Source: Microbacterium sp. 2FI (lineage in GTDB: Bacteria > Actinomycetota > Actinomycetes > Actinomycetales > Microbacteriaceae). Taken from it: a stretch of DNA of 64,000 nucleotides. The DNA is taken from the NCBI RefSeq assembly GCF_005502885.1, contig NZ_SCMR01000001.1, forward strand, positions 1 to 64,000, given 5' to 3'. Position 1 is the first letter of the stretch. The number at the start of each line of letters is the position of its first letter. Positions 42,899-53,949 of this stretch are shown piece by piece. Made by a program: the position numbers and the translations under genes. The notes under the pieces are model-generated. The model ran no database searches and was not told the origin of the DNA. It saw only the letters and a program-made list of their open reading frames with translations.

Positions 42899-45423
42899 GC
42901 CTTCTCCGCGACTACGCCGCTCGACTCGCGCAGCCGACGCTTCCCCTTGCCGCCGGCGAGGGGAACGGCGGCGCGCGCTTCGACGAGGTCGTGGGGCCAG
43001 ACGGTGCGCTGCGCCCGGCATGGAAGGGGATGGCGGCGATCGCCGTCGACCTGACCGCCGCGGAGATCGAGCGCATCGACGGCGAGATCACGACCCTCCT
43101 CGCCGACGACGGCGTCACGTACGGCAACCCCGAGTCGGGCTCGCAGCCTTGGCGCCTGGATCCCATGCCGCTCGTGCTGGATGCCGCGACCTGGGCTCGG
43201 CTCGAGGTGGGTCTCGCCCAGCGGGCGGAGCTGCTCAACGCCCTCTTGGCCGACATCTACGGTGAGCAGCGACTGCTCGCCGAGGGCGTCGTCCCCGCCG
43301 CCGTCGTCTTCGGTCACGCCGGATACACCCGGCCGGTCGCCCGCACGACCGGGTTCGACGCTCACCCGCTCATCCTCTCCAGCACCGATCTCGGCCGCGA
43401 CGCCGCGGGGGAGTGGCACGTGCTCACCGACCGCGTGCAGGCGCCGTCTGGCCTCGGGTACGCGATGGAGAACCGCCGCGTGCTCTCACGCGTGCTGCCC
43501 GAGCTCTACGAAGAGGCCGGGCTCCACCGCATGGAGCCGTACTTCTCGGCCCTGCGTTCCGCCCTGTTGCAGGCTGCACCCGCTGAGACCGCAGACCCGC
43601 GCGTCGTCGTGCTCTCGCCCGGCACGCACTCCGAGACCGCCTACGACCAGGCGTTCATCGCCAACATCCTCGGCTTCCCGCTCGTGCAGGGCGAAGACCT
43701 GGTCGTCCGCGACGGTTGGGTATGGATGAAGCCGGCGGGCTTCCCCCAGCATCAGCCGCACGAGCGCGTCGATGTGATCCTTCGACGGGTGGATGCCGAA
43801 TGGTGCGATCCGCTCGAACTCCGTGCCGGGTCCCAGCTCGGCGTCGCCGGTCTCACCGAGGCCGTGCGCCGCGGCCGCGTGCGGCTCGTCAACGGCCTCG
43901 GCGCCGGAGTCCTCGAGAACCCCGGACTCATGCCGTTCATGCCGGCGGTCTGCGAGCGTCTGCTCGGCGAGCAGCTGCGGCTGCCGTCGGTGCCGACGCG
44001 CTGGTGCGGCGACCCCGACGGGCTCCGCGGCGTCCTCGACGCGCTCGCCGCCGACCCCGCCTCGGTGATCGTGCGGCAGATCGACGGGCGTGCGGCTGAT
44101 CTCGCGGGGCTGTCGGCCGAACAGCTGAGCGCGCGCATCCTCGCCGCGCCTCACCGTTTCGTCGGGCAGGAGCGCCTGCCGCTCTCGCAGGCGCCGTCAT
44201 GGGGCGACGCCGGTCGGGCGGCCGGGGCAGCCAAGCCCGGGCAGGTCATGCTCCGCGCGTTCACCGTCCGAGACGGCGCGATCTATCGCCCGCTCGTCGG
44301 CGGACTCGCGACACTCGTCGACGAGCGCACCGCGGCACCGAGCACGAAAGACGTGTGGGTGCTGAAGGCGGCGCTCGCCGATCCCGATCAGGGCATCGTC
44401 GAGGCGGTTCCGCTGCCGCTTGCCCGCGCGGTGCCGGTGCTGTCGCCCCGCGCCGTCGAGGACATGTTCTGGTCGGGGCGCTACACCGAGCGCGCCGAAG
44501 ACCTCGTGCGTCTCGTCATCACCGCGAGCGCCTATGCCGAGCAGCTCGACTACGCGTCCACGTCGCAGGGCGGCGCGGCGCTGCGCGCCCTCATCGGGGC
44601 CCTCCAGCGCCTGTGCGGCACCCGCTGGCTCGATCCCGACCTCGAGCAGCGTTCGCTGCTGCTGGATGCCGATCGCGCGGGCTCTGCCGCCCACTCGCTC
44701 GCGCGTCTGCGTGATGCGCTCGAAGGCGTCCGCGACCAGTTGTCGGGCGACACGTGGCGCGCGTTCGGCAGCACCGATCGCGCCATGAAGGCGCTGCGTG
44801 CCTCGCGCCGCCCGCAGAACGCCGAGTCGGCCAGCCGCATGCTGGGCGGCATCCTCGGCCTCCAGGGCGTCTTCGCGAACATGATGCGCGACGACGGCTG
44901 GCACGCACTCGAGGCCGGCCGCTACCTGGAGCGCTCGCTGCAGGTGTGCACGCTGCTCGCCGCGACCACCACGCTGTCGCTCGGGGCCGGCGTCGACCGC
45001 GCTGTGCTCGGCGGCGTCCTCATGGCCGCCGAGAGCTCGGTCACGCACCGGCGGCGGTTCCGCGGGAGCGTGCGCGCCGTCGATGTGCTCGAGCTGCTGG
45101 TGGCGGATGCCGACAACCCGCGCTCGATCGCGTTCTCGCTGGCGCGACTGCGGTACCACCTCTCGAAGCTCGCCGGCTCCACGGGGTCGACGCGGCCGGA
45201 GCGGCTGCTCGAGCACCTGGAAGACGCGGTGGAGTCGGCCGACATGGCGGCGCTGTCGGCACCCGTCGACGGGCATCGCCCGCGGCTCGAGGAGTTCCTC
45301 GCGGACACGCACGCGCAGCTGCACATCCTGGGCGACGCCATCGTCCACCTCCACTTCGAGAGCGGACCGCTGCCGCAGCCGATCTCGTCGCTGTCGCTGA
45401 TCGAACTGGCCCAGGCCACCTGA
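42895..45423 (+). CDS. Circularly permuted ATP-grasp / alpha-E fusion protein
   Basis: 842 residues. Residues ~30-490 form a circularly permuted type-2 ATP-grasp (DUF404/DUF407): DIYGEQRLL, GYAMENRRVLSRVLPEL, and VRLVNGLGAGVLENPGLMPFMP. Residues ~520-835 are alpha-E (DUF403): AVEDMFWSGRYTERAED and RSIAFSLARLRYHL. The two are often separate genes; here they are fused. GTG start, overlapping the upstream stop. ATP-grasp enzymes ligate carboxylates to amines, so an amide- or peptide-forming role is expected. Confidence 0.85.
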   Translation: MSLLRDYAARLAQPTLPLAAGEGNGGARFDEVVGPDGALRPAWKGMAAIAVDLTAAEIERIDGEITTLLADDGVTYGNPESGSQPWRLDPMPLVLDAATWARLEVGLAQRAELLNALLADIYGEQRLLAEGVVPAAVVFGHAGYTRPVARTTGFDAHPLILSSTDLGRDAAGEWHVLTDRVQAPSGLGYAMENRRVLSRVLPELYEEAGLHRMEPYFSALRSALLQAAPAETADPRVVVLSPGTHSETAYDQAFIANILGFPLVQGEDLVVRDGWVWMKPAGFPQHQPHERVDVILRRVDAEWCDPLELRAGSQLGVAGLTEAVRRGRVRLVNGLGAGVLENPGLMPFMPAVCERLLGEQLRLPSVPTRWCGDPDGLRGVLDALAADPASVIVRQIDGRAADLAGLSAEQLSARILAAPHRFVGQERLPLSQAPSWGDAGRAAGAAKPGQVMLRAFTVRDGAIYRPLVGGLATLVDERTAAPSTKDVWVLKAALADPDQGIVEAVPLPLARAVPVLSPRAVEDMFWSGRYTERAEDLVRLVITASAYAEQLDYASTSQGGAALRALIGALQRLCGTRWLDPDLEQRSLLLDADRAGSAAHSLARLRDALEGVRDQLSGDTWRAFGSTDRAMKALRASRRPQNAESASRMLGGILGLQGVFANMMRDDGWHALEAGRYLERSLQVCTLLAATTTLSLGAGVDRAVLGGVLMAAESSVTHRRRFRGSVRAVDVLELLVADADNPRSIAFSLARLRYHLSKLAGSTGSTRPERLLEHLEDAVESADMAALSAPVDGHRPRLEEFLADTHAQLHILGDAIVHLHFESGPLPQPISSLSLIELAQAT

Positions 45424-45439
45424 TGTCGGGACAGCACTC

Positions 45440-46336
45440 ATGAGATACCGCGTCTCGCACCGCACCACGTACTCGTACGACGACGACGTGTCGAGCAGCT
45501 TCGGCCTGGCGCACTGCCGGCCGCGCGATCTGCCGTGGCAGGAGGTCGCCTCGCGCAGCGTCACGATCGATCCGCTGCCGGGCGACCTGACCGACGACGT
45601 CGACCACTACGGCAACATCGTGTCGTACTTCCACGTGACCGACCCGCACGTGCAGCTGACGATCGACGCGGTGAGCGAGGTGACCGTGCTGCCGACCGTC
45701 TACGACGAAGATGCGCTCGCGCAGCCGTGGGAGCTCGCCCGGCCGATCCTCAACCCGGCGGTCTCGCGGGGCGCGTGGGCGGCGACCGAGTTCGCCCTCG
45801 AGTCGCCCAAGGCCCGGCACGTCGACGCGGCGCACGCGTACGCCGCGGCATCCCTCACCCCGGGCCGCCCGATCGGCGAGGCCGTCACCGATCTCATGCA
45901 CCGCATCAAGACCGACTTCGACTACGACAAGACCGCCACGACCGTCACGAGCACCGTCGCCGATGTGATGGACAAGCGCGCAGGGGTCTGCCAGGACTTC
46001 GCGCACCTCGCCCTCGCGTGCCTGCGCAGTCACGGCATGGCGGCGCGGTACGTCAGCGGCTACCTCGCCACGCGACCGCCGGCCGGCAAGCCCCGCATGG
46101 TCGGAGCCGACGCCTCGCATGCGTGGGTGGCGGCGTGGATTCCGGGGTCGGACCAGTGGCTCGCGTTCGATCCGACGAACGACCAGTGGGCGGCGGACCG
46201 CCACGTGACCGTGGCATGGGGTCGCGACTACGGCGACGTGCCGCCGGTCAAGGGCGTGATCTTCACCGAGGCGAAGAGATCGACGCTGCGGGTGGCGGTC
46301 GACGTCGCTCCGCTCGAGGATTACCCCGAAGGCTGA
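45440..46336 (+). CDS. Transglutaminase-like cysteine protein
   Basis: 298 residues. A beta-sandwich N-terminus (YRVSHRTTYSYDDDVSSSF) precedes the papain-like triad C184 (GVCQDFAHL), H227 (ASHAWVAAW) and D244 (AFDPTND). Third gene of the operon, 16 nt after the ATP-grasp gene. It may cleave or transfer the peptide made by the ligases, or modify proteins at glutamine. The same triad order occurs in the first gene of the operon. Confidence 0.9.
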   Translation: MRYRVSHRTTYSYDDDVSSSFGLAHCRPRDLPWQEVASRSVTIDPLPGDLTDDVDHYGNIVSYFHVTDPHVQLTIDAVSEVTVLPTVYDEDALAQPWELARPILNPAVSRGAWAATEFALESPKARHVDAAHAYAAASLTPGRPIGEAVTDLMHRIKTDFDYDKTATTVTSTVADVMDKRAGVCQDFAHLALACLRSHGMAARYVSGYLATRPPAGKPRMVGADASHAWVAAWIPGSDQWLAFDPTNDQWAADRHVTVAWGRDYGDVPPVKGVIFTEAKRSTLRVAVDVAPLEDYPEG

Positions 46337-46370
46337 CTTCACGCGCCATGGTGTGTGCGAGCATCGATGG

Positions 46371-47390
46371 GTGAAGGCCTATCGATGCCGCGTCTGCAGC
46401 AGTCCGCTCTACTTCGAGAACTCGATCTGCGTGTCGTGCGGAACCGGGCTCGGCTACTCGCGTGCCGAGCGCGAGATCGTGCCCGTCGACCGCAACGGCG
46501 TGTACGTCGACGCCACCGGCCTCATCTGGCACGTTTGCCGCAACCTCAACCTGTCGGGGTGCACGTGGCTCGCGCCCCTCGAGGGCGGCCAGTGCTTCAG
46601 TTGCGCCCTGACGCGCACGAGGCCCAACGACGCTGACGTCGCGGGCCTCGTGAACTTCCCGATCGCCGAGCGTGCGAAGCGGCACCTCATCGCCGAGCTC
46701 GACCACCTCGGATTCGTCGTCGCGGGAAGGGATGCCGCGCTCGGCGGCGATCCGGTGAACGGACTCTGCTTCGACCTGCTCTCGAGCACCGACCGCTCCG
46801 TCACCATCGGCCACGACGCCGGCGTCGTCACGATCGACCTCGCCGAGAGCGATCCCGCCTACCGCGAGCGCCTGCGCGGCGAGCTCGACGAGCCCTATCG
46901 CACGATGCTCGGCCACTTCCGTCACGAGGTCGGCCACTACATCCAATGGCAGCTGGTGGAGTGCGCCGCCGATGGGGACCTTCTCTCGCGCTCCCGCGCG
47001 CTGTTCGGCGACGAGACCGCCGACTACCAGACGGCGATCGACCGCCACTACGCATCGGGGGCGCCCGCGGGCTGGGAGCTCTCCCACCTCACGATGTACG
47101 CCACGATGCACCCGTACGAGGACTTCGCCGAGACCTGGGCGCACTACCTGCACATCTGCGACACGGTGGGGACGGCCGCCGAGTACGGGCTCACCGCGGT
47201 CGCCGGCGTCGACGCGTTCTCGCACTTCCGCGACCTCGTCACCGGCGTCTGGGTGCCGCTGTCGACCGCGCTCAACATGATCAACCGCTCGATGGGCAAG
47301 GACGACCTCTACCCGTTCGTCATCCCCGCGCCCGTGCTCGACAAGCTCGACTTCGTGGCGTCGCTGCGGCCAGCGGCGGGCGTGGCATGA
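46371..47390 (+). CDS. Putative zinc metallopeptidase with zinc ribbon
   Basis: 339 residues. N-terminal four-cysteine ribbon (C6, C9, C20, C23) starting at GTG 46371 (VKAYRCRVC), then a HExxH site HEVGHYIQW (H185, E186, H189) and a downstream ETWAHYLHI that may give the third ligand. This fits the putative zinc-binding metallopeptidase family (PF15887). GTG 46371 fits homologue starts better than GTG 46353. It overlaps the GNAT gene by ATGA and follows the transglutaminase by 34 nt. Confidence 0.8.
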   Translation: MKAYRCRVCSSPLYFENSICVSCGTGLGYSRAEREIVPVDRNGVYVDATGLIWHVCRNLNLSGCTWLAPLEGGQCFSCALTRTRPNDADVAGLVNFPIAERAKRHLIAELDHLGFVVAGRDAALGGDPVNGLCFDLLSSTDRSVTIGHDAGVVTIDLAESDPAYRERLRGELDEPYRTMLGHFRHEVGHYIQWQLVECAADGDLLSRSRALFGDETADYQTAIDRHYASGAPAGWELSHLTMYATMHPYEDFAETWAHYLHICDTVGTAAEYGLTAVAGVDAFSHFRDLVTGVWVPLSTALNMINRSMGKDDLYPFVIPAPVLDKLDFVASLRPAAGVA

Positions 47391-47839
47391 CCGTCGAGAT
47401 CCGTCCGTATGAATCCCGCGACTGGGAGGACATCTGCCGCATCCACGACGCCGCGCGCCTGGATGAGCTGCGGGGCGCCGGACTCCTCGAGGCCTACCTC
47501 GACCTCGCCGCGACCTACGAGAACGAGGGGCTCTTCGACGACGAGGTGTGGATCGCCGAGGTCGACGGCCGCGTCGCCGGGTTCCTCGCCGGATCCCGGG
47601 GTGAGATCACGTGGGCGTACGTCGACCCGCAGCTGTACCGCCGCGGCGTCGGCCGTGCGCTCGTCGAGCACATGCAGAGCCTCGCGACCGGGCCCATCGA
47701 GCTCGAGGTGCTCGACGGCAACGCCGCGCGCGGGTTCTACGAGTCGCTCGGCTTCGTGCACGAAGGAACGACGACCGGCAAGCTCGCCGGCAACGAGGAG
47801 TTCAGCGCGACGGGGCACACCATGGTGTGGAGCGCATAG
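47387..47839 (+). CDS. GNAT family N-acetyltransferase
   Basis: 150 residues with GNAT motif A: AGFLAGSRGEITWAYVDPQL, then YRRGVGRALVEHM (acetyl-CoA pyrophosphate loop) and a late FYESLGFVHEG. The start overlaps the metallopeptidase stop (ATGA), so the two are coupled and may act on one target, for example a peptide or small amine. Substrate unknown. It ends 3 nt before the convergent Apf gene. Confidence 0.85.
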   Translation: MTVEIRPYESRDWEDICRIHDAARLDELRGAGLLEAYLDLAATYENEGLFDDEVWIAEVDGRVAGFLAGSRGEITWAYVDPQLYRRGVGRALVEHMQSLATGPIELEVLDGNAARGFYESLGFVHEGTTTGKLAGNEEFSATGHTMVWSA

Positions 47840-47842
47840 CGC

Positions 47843-48784
47843 TCAGTACCAGTTGGTCGCCTGCGAGTGCCCCCACGCGGCGCACGGGCTGCCGTACACG
47901 GCCGAGATGTAGCCGAGACCCCACGCGATCTGGGTCGCGGCGTTGGTCTGCCAGTCCGAGCCGGCGCTGGCCATCTTGCTGCCGGGAAGCGCCTGCGGAA
48001 TGCCGGTCGCACCGCTCGAGCCGTTGTATGCCTGGTAGTTCCAGCCCGACTCCTTGTTCCACAGCGACTCCAGGCACGAGAACTGGTCTCCGCCCCAGCC
48101 GTAGTTCGCCGATGCCATGTTCGCGGCGGTCGCCTTCGCGCCCTCGACGGTGTTGACGGCGGCGAGGGCGGCGGCTGCCGCTTCCGCTTCGCGCTTCGCC
48201 TGGGCGGCTGCTTCGGCGGCGGCCTTCGCGGCGGCTGCCGCCGCGGCTTCCTCGGCCGCCTTCTTCGCGACGGCCGCATCGAGTGCCTCGCGCAGCTCGC
48301 CGATGCGCAGCATCACGAGTCGCGTCTGGGCGACGGTGTCGTCGGTCGCGTCGGGAACGAGCATCAGCGGCAGGATGCCGTGGGTCGCGAGCCGATCGAC
48401 CTCGTCCTGCAGCGCCGTCGTGTCGATCGAGGTGCGCATGCCGTCGAAGTCGAACCCTGAAGCTTCGACCTCTTCGGTCACGGCCGCAGCCCCGTTGACG
48501 GCCGCCCGGGCCGCCGAGAGCGCGGTTTCGGCATCCGCCGCGATGTCGTGCAGCGTCTCGATGCCGGAGGGGTATGTCGCATACGCGGCCCCGCTGGTCG
48601 CCGATGCGGCCGGCTCGGCGGCGCGTGCCGCGACCGCCGGCGAGGCGGCCGAGAGGGCCGCGGTGGCCAACAGGCCGAGGGTGACCCCGGTGGCGAGTGT
48701 CGCTGCGGCGACGGTGCGGCGACGGCGGGCGCCCGCGGTGAGGGGCGAAGTCGTGGGCGTGCTCGTAGACGTGGGGGAGTGCAT
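47843..48784 (-). CDS. Secreted Apf/Rpf-like cell-wall protein (transglycosylase-type domain)
   Basis: 313 residues. A twin-Arg-like basic start with hydrophobic ~24-48 is a signal peptide. Next is an Ala/Lys/Glu-rich coiled coil (~160-205), then a C-terminal domain with CLESLWNKESGWNYQAYN and YGSPCAAWGHSQATNWY, as in aggregation-promoting factor and lysozyme-like wall hydrolases. The conserved Glu in KESGWN is the candidate acid. It would act in the wall or at the septum. The long upstream leader is treated separately. Confidence 0.85.
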   Translation of the reverse strand: MHSPTSTSTPTTSPLTAGARRRRTVAAATLATGVTLGLLATAALSAASPAVAARAAEPAASATSGAAYATYPSGIETLHDIAADAETALSAARAAVNGAAAVTEEVEASGFDFDGMRTSIDTTALQDEVDRLATHGILPLMLVPDATDDTVAQTRLVMLRIGELREALDAAVAKKAAEEAAAAAAAKAAAEAAAQAKREAEAAAAALAAVNTVEGAKATAANMASANYGWGGDQFSCLESLWNKESGWNYQAYNGSSGATGIPQALPGSKMASAGSDWQTNAATQIAWGLGYISAVYGSPCAAWGHSQATNWY

Positions 48785-49096
48785 GCGAAGCGTGGAGTCC
48801 TTCGTGTCTCTCGCCGCCGCGGCGGCCAGTGCGCCCTCGGGTTCGGACGCAAAACACCGAGTCTGCGCACTGTTTCTGGACGAACCTCCTGGCTTGGCTG
48901 GAAGAACCGTGAGAGCGCAGTGCCGCGAAAAGTCCTGATCAGGTGCCGCGGTGCGCTGCCGGCGCGCCCGGCGACGCGCTTCTCACCCGGCGCGGATGAC
49001 CCCCCGCGGAGCGGCCGAGCGCTACGCTTCGCTCGACGTCGACAGCGCACCGAGGCCTGCCGACAGTGACGCCCTCGGACATCGAAGGAGCAGTTC
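48785..49096. other. 312-nt intergenic region between divergent Apf and PTS genes
   Basis: No gene is seen in it. It holds AAGGAG (49085-49090) 6 nt before the PTS ATG and a 10-bp palindrome CCTGATCAGG (48934-48943). Both genes need promoters here. I looked for a cyclic-di-AMP (ydaO) riboswitch, which often precedes actinobacterial wall hydrolases, and did not recognise one. Confidence 0.5.
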
Positions 49097-51211
49097 ATGG
49101 CCACCTCGACAGCATCGGAGATCATCACCGCCGTCGGCGGCGCGGGCAACGTCGAGAGTCTCACGCACTGCGCGACGAGGCTCCGATTCCAGCTCCGCGA
49201 CGCGACCGGCGTCGACCAGAAAGCGGTCGAGGCGATCCCGGGAGTGATGGGCGCCGTGCCGCAGGCGGGCGAGCGCTACCAGGTCGTCATCGGCGGCGGC
49301 GTGCAGACCGTCTACAACGACATCATGGCGCTGCCCGCGATGGCGAAATCGGGCGGCGGTGGGGGCGGTGAGGACGACCTCGACACCATCAAGGCCCGCG
49401 AGCGCGAGAAGGGCGTGCGCGGCAAGGTCGCGTGGGTCGACGGCCTCTTCGAGTTCCTGTCGGACTCGTTCCGGCCGGTGCTCGGGGCACTCCTCGGCGC
49501 ATCGTTCTTCATCACGTTCATGGCGCTCATGGCGACGCTCGACGTCATCCCCGACTGGAACGCGCCGGGCGTGACCCTCGATCCGTCCTGGGCGTTCATC
49601 AACCTGATGTGGCAGTGCATCTTCGTCTTCCTGCCGCTCATGGTCGCCTACAACGCGACGAAGAAGGTCGGCGCCGACCCGTGGGTGGGCTTCGGCATCA
49701 TGGCGGTGCTGATGCTGCCGGGCTTCCTCGCGCTCGGCGAAGGAGTCGAACCCACCAGCGTCTTCGGCGTGGACGTCACGATCGTGCCGATCTTCGGCTT
49801 CCCGCTCACGATCTTCGACTACAGCTCGCAGGTGTTCCCGCCGCTGCTCATGGCGGCCGTCCTCGGGCCGCTGTACAAGCTGCTGCGCAAGCTCATCACC
49901 GCGAACCTGCAGCTCATCTTCGTGCCGTTCTTCGCGATGCTCATCATGATCCCGCTGACGGCGTTCATCATCGGCCCGATCGGCGTCTACGCCGGTGCCG
50001 GCCTTGCAAACGTGCTGGCGGCGATCAACAACTTCTCGCCGTTCATCTTCGCGATCGTGATCCCGCTCGCGTATCCGTTCATGGTTCCGCTGGGGCTCCA
50101 CTGGCCGATCAACGCCGTGATGCTGCTCAACATCCAGACCCTCGGGTATGACTTCATCCAGGGGCCCATGGGCGCGTGGAACTTCGCGTGCTTCGGCGCG
50201 ACCGCCGGCGTGCTGGTGCTCGCGCTCCGCCACCGCGACACCCAGATGCGGCAGACCTCCACGGGGGCGCTCGCGGCAGGCCTGCTCGGCGGCATCTCGG
50301 AGCCGTCGCTGTACGGCATCCATCTGCGCTTCAAGAGGATCTATCCGCGCATGCTCGTGGGGTGCTTCGTGGGCGGTCTTGTGATCGGCGTCGGCAGCCT
50401 CATCCTGAACCTGCCGAACGGCATCACGACCCAGGCCTTCGTGTTCACGTCGCTGCTGACGATTCCGGCCTTCGAACCGATCGGGCTCTACGCGATCGCG
50501 ATCTTTGCGGCGTTCGGCGTCTCGATGCTGCTCGTCGTGCTGTCGAACTTCCGCACGCCCGAGCAGCAGGCCGAGTTCGAGGCGGCGCGCGATGCCGCCG
50601 AGGCCGCTGCCGCCGTCGAGCACGTCGCACCCGCGACGGTCGAGGCGGGCGAGGCGCGAACGATCGACGCATCGGATGCCGGGACGGCTGCCGCAGGGAC
50701 TGCGGCCGTCGCCGCGACCGCGGTTCTCGAGCGCGCGGCGATCGAGATCGCCTCGCCGCTGGCGGGGCGCGTGGTGCCGCTCTCGGAAGTGCCCGACCCG
50801 GTGTTCGGCGGTGGGGTCATGGGCCCGGGAGCTGCCATCGAGCCGTCGGGAGACACCGTGTACTCGCCGGGTGCGGGCGTGGTCGCGGCGGCGCAGCCGA
50901 CCGGCCACGCGTTCGGGCTCGTGCTCGACGGTGGTGTCGAGGTGCTGATCCACGTCGGCATCGACACCGTGAACCTCAAGGGCGAGGGGTTCGACGTGAA
51001 GGTGAAGAACGGCGACCGCGTCGAGCTCGGCACACCGCTCGTCGTCTTCGACCGCGCGGTCATCGAGGCGGCCGGCTACCCGCTCATCACGCCGGTGATC
51101 GTGCTCAACGCCGACGACTTCGGCGAGGTCGCCCCCGTGCTCGAGGGCGACGTCGTTCCCGGCGCGTCCCTCATCACGGTGGAGCCCAAGGCTGCCGAGC
51201 GAGCCGGCTGA
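49097..51211 (+). CDS. PTS beta-glucoside-type transporter, IIBCA fusion
   Basis: 704 residues in B-C-A order: IIB with phosphoryl Cys25 (THCATRLRF), IIC membrane domain (~100-490; ISEPSLYGIHLRFKRIYPRM), an Ala-rich linker (~500-545), and IIA with His604 (TGHAFG) and His619 (EVLIHVGIDTV). It imports and phosphorylates a beta-glucoside or related sugar at the membrane. AAGGAG lies before the ATG. No adjacent antiterminator gene was seen. Phosphoglucose isomerase follows on the opposite strand. Confidence 0.9.
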   Translation: MATSTASEIITAVGGAGNVESLTHCATRLRFQLRDATGVDQKAVEAIPGVMGAVPQAGERYQVVIGGGVQTVYNDIMALPAMAKSGGGGGGEDDLDTIKAREREKGVRGKVAWVDGLFEFLSDSFRPVLGALLGASFFITFMALMATLDVIPDWNAPGVTLDPSWAFINLMWQCIFVFLPLMVAYNATKKVGADPWVGFGIMAVLMLPGFLALGEGVEPTSVFGVDVTIVPIFGFPLTIFDYSSQVFPPLLMAAVLGPLYKLLRKLITANLQLIFVPFFAMLIMIPLTAFIIGPIGVYAGAGLANVLAAINNFSPFIFAIVIPLAYPFMVPLGLHWPINAVMLLNIQTLGYDFIQGPMGAWNFACFGATAGVLVLALRHRDTQMRQTSTGALAAGLLGGISEPSLYGIHLRFKRIYPRMLVGCFVGGLVIGVGSLILNLPNGITTQAFVFTSLLTIPAFEPIGLYAIAIFAAFGVSMLLVVLSNFRTPEQQAEFEAARDAAEAAAAVEHVAPATVEAGEARTIDASDAGTAAAGTAAVAATAVLERAAIEIASPLAGRVVPLSEVPDPVFGGGVMGPGAAIEPSGDTVYSPGAGVVAAAQPTGHAFGLVLDGGVEVLIHVGIDTVNLKGEGFDVKVKNGDRVELGTPLVVFDRAVIEAAGYPLITPVIVLNADDFGEVAPVLEGDVVPGASLITVEPKAAERAG

Positions 51212-51217
51212 CGCGGC

Positions 51218-51262
51218 CCAGGCTCCCGGGGTCCAGGCTCCCGGGGTCCAGGCTGCCGCGGT
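51218..51262. repeat. 15-bp tandem repeat, three units
   Basis: CCAGGCTCCCGGGGT (51218-51232) is repeated exactly at 51233-51247 and with two changes at 51248-51262. It starts 7 nt after the PTS stop and runs into the inverted repeat that follows. Confidence 0.75.
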
Positions 51263-51339
51263 CGCTCGCGCTGTCGAAACCTGCACTCGCGGTCGTTCAC
51301 GGCGTGCGCGGATGGCGGTTTCGACAGCGCGAACCGCGG
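51256..51339. repeat. Long inverted repeat between PTS and pgi genes
   Basis: A perfect 16-bp pair, TCGCGCTGTCGAAACC (51266-51281) and its complement (51317-51332), with outer arms CCGCGGT (51256-51262) and ACCGCGG (51333-51339), encloses a 35-nt loop. It sits between convergent genes and may terminate both. The GGTTTCGACAG core resembles an abundant Microbacterium repeat, from memory. Confidence 0.7.
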
Positions 51340-51388
51340 GACGAGGGATGCTGCGGCCGGCGTTCGCGTCGGCCGGAGACGCCGTGCG

Positions 51389-53080
<1,692 letters not shown>

Positions 53081-53116
53081 GGTACAGGGCCCGCCTACGC
53101 TGGAGGCGGAGGTGCC

Positions 53117-53935
53117 ATGCCCTTTCCCTCACCCCGACTGCGGCTCATCGCCGTCGACATGGACGGCACGCTGCTCGACGGCGCCGGCCGCATCCCCGAG
53201 GCCCTCTGGCCGCTGCTGGATCGGCTGCACGAGCGCGGGATCCTCTTCGCACCCGCCAGCGGGCGCCAGCTCGCGACGCTGCAGCGGGCGTTCAGCGACC
53301 ACGCGTCGGAGATGGTCTTCATCGCCGAGAACGGCGGCTACGTCGTGCAGGGCGGCGCCGAGGTGAGCTCGGCGTCGATGGATCCGTCGTTCGCGGTCTC
53401 GCTGCTCGGGCGGCTGCGCGAGCTCGCCCGGCGAGGGGCCGACATCGGCGTCGTGCTGTGCGGCAAGCGGTCGGCCTACGTCGAGCGGACGGATGCCGAC
53501 TTCCTCGCCGAGGCGCGCAAGTACTACGCGAAGCTCGAGATCGTCGATGATCTGCGCGCCGTGGATGATCAGGTGCTCAAAGTGGCGATCTTCGATTTCG
53601 CGGACGCCGAGGCCACCGCACCTGCGTTCGACGACCTGCAGAGCACCCACCAGGTCGTGGTGTCGGGGCATCACTGGATCGACATCATGAACACCGGCGT
53701 CAACAAGGGCGTCGCCCTCGCACGCCTGCAGGAGTCGCTCGGCATCGCCCGCGCCGAGACGGCCGTGTTCGGCGACTACCTCAACGACCTCGAGATGATG
53801 GATGCCGCCGACCTCTCGTTCGCGATGGCCAACGCGCACCCCGACGTCCTCGCCCGCGCACGGCACACCGCCCCGTCCAACGTCGAGAGCGGCGTCATCA
53901 CGACGATCGGCAAGCTGCTCGACGGGCCGGGCTGA
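53117..53935 (+). CDS. HAD hydrolase, Cof type
   Basis: 272 residues of the Cof/IIB subfamily: [10 protein letters not shown] (D14, D16), [10 protein letters not shown], then [23 protein letters not shown] and [19 protein letters not shown]. These cytoplasmic phosphatases act on sugar phosphates or cofactors. GGAGG lies before the ATG. Divergent from pgi with a 36-nt gap. Confidence 0.9.
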   Translation: MPFPSPRLRLIAVDMDGTLLDGAGRIPEALWPLLDRLHERGILFAPASGRQLATLQRAFSDHASEMVFIAENGGYVVQGGAEVSSASMDPSFAVSLLGRLRELARRGADIGVVLCGKRSAYVERTDADFLAEARKYYAKLEIVDDLRAVDDQVLKVAIFDFADAEATAPAFDDLQSTHQVVVSGHHWIDIMNTGVNKGVALARLQESLGIARAETAVFGDYLNDLEMMDAADLSFAMANAHPDVLARARHTAPSNVESGVITTIGKLLDGPG

Positions 53936-53949
53936 CGCGGCGCGACCAC

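Noticed and set aside
48785-49096. Cyclic-di-AMP (ydaO) riboswitch ahead of the Apf-like gene
   Set aside because: Expected from the gene type, but I could not match the conserved core sequences on the minus strand.
49022-51286. Minus-strand open frame of 754 codons across the PTS gene
   Set aside because: Shadow of an intact IIBCA permease; repetitive Arg/Asp/His composition with no domain.
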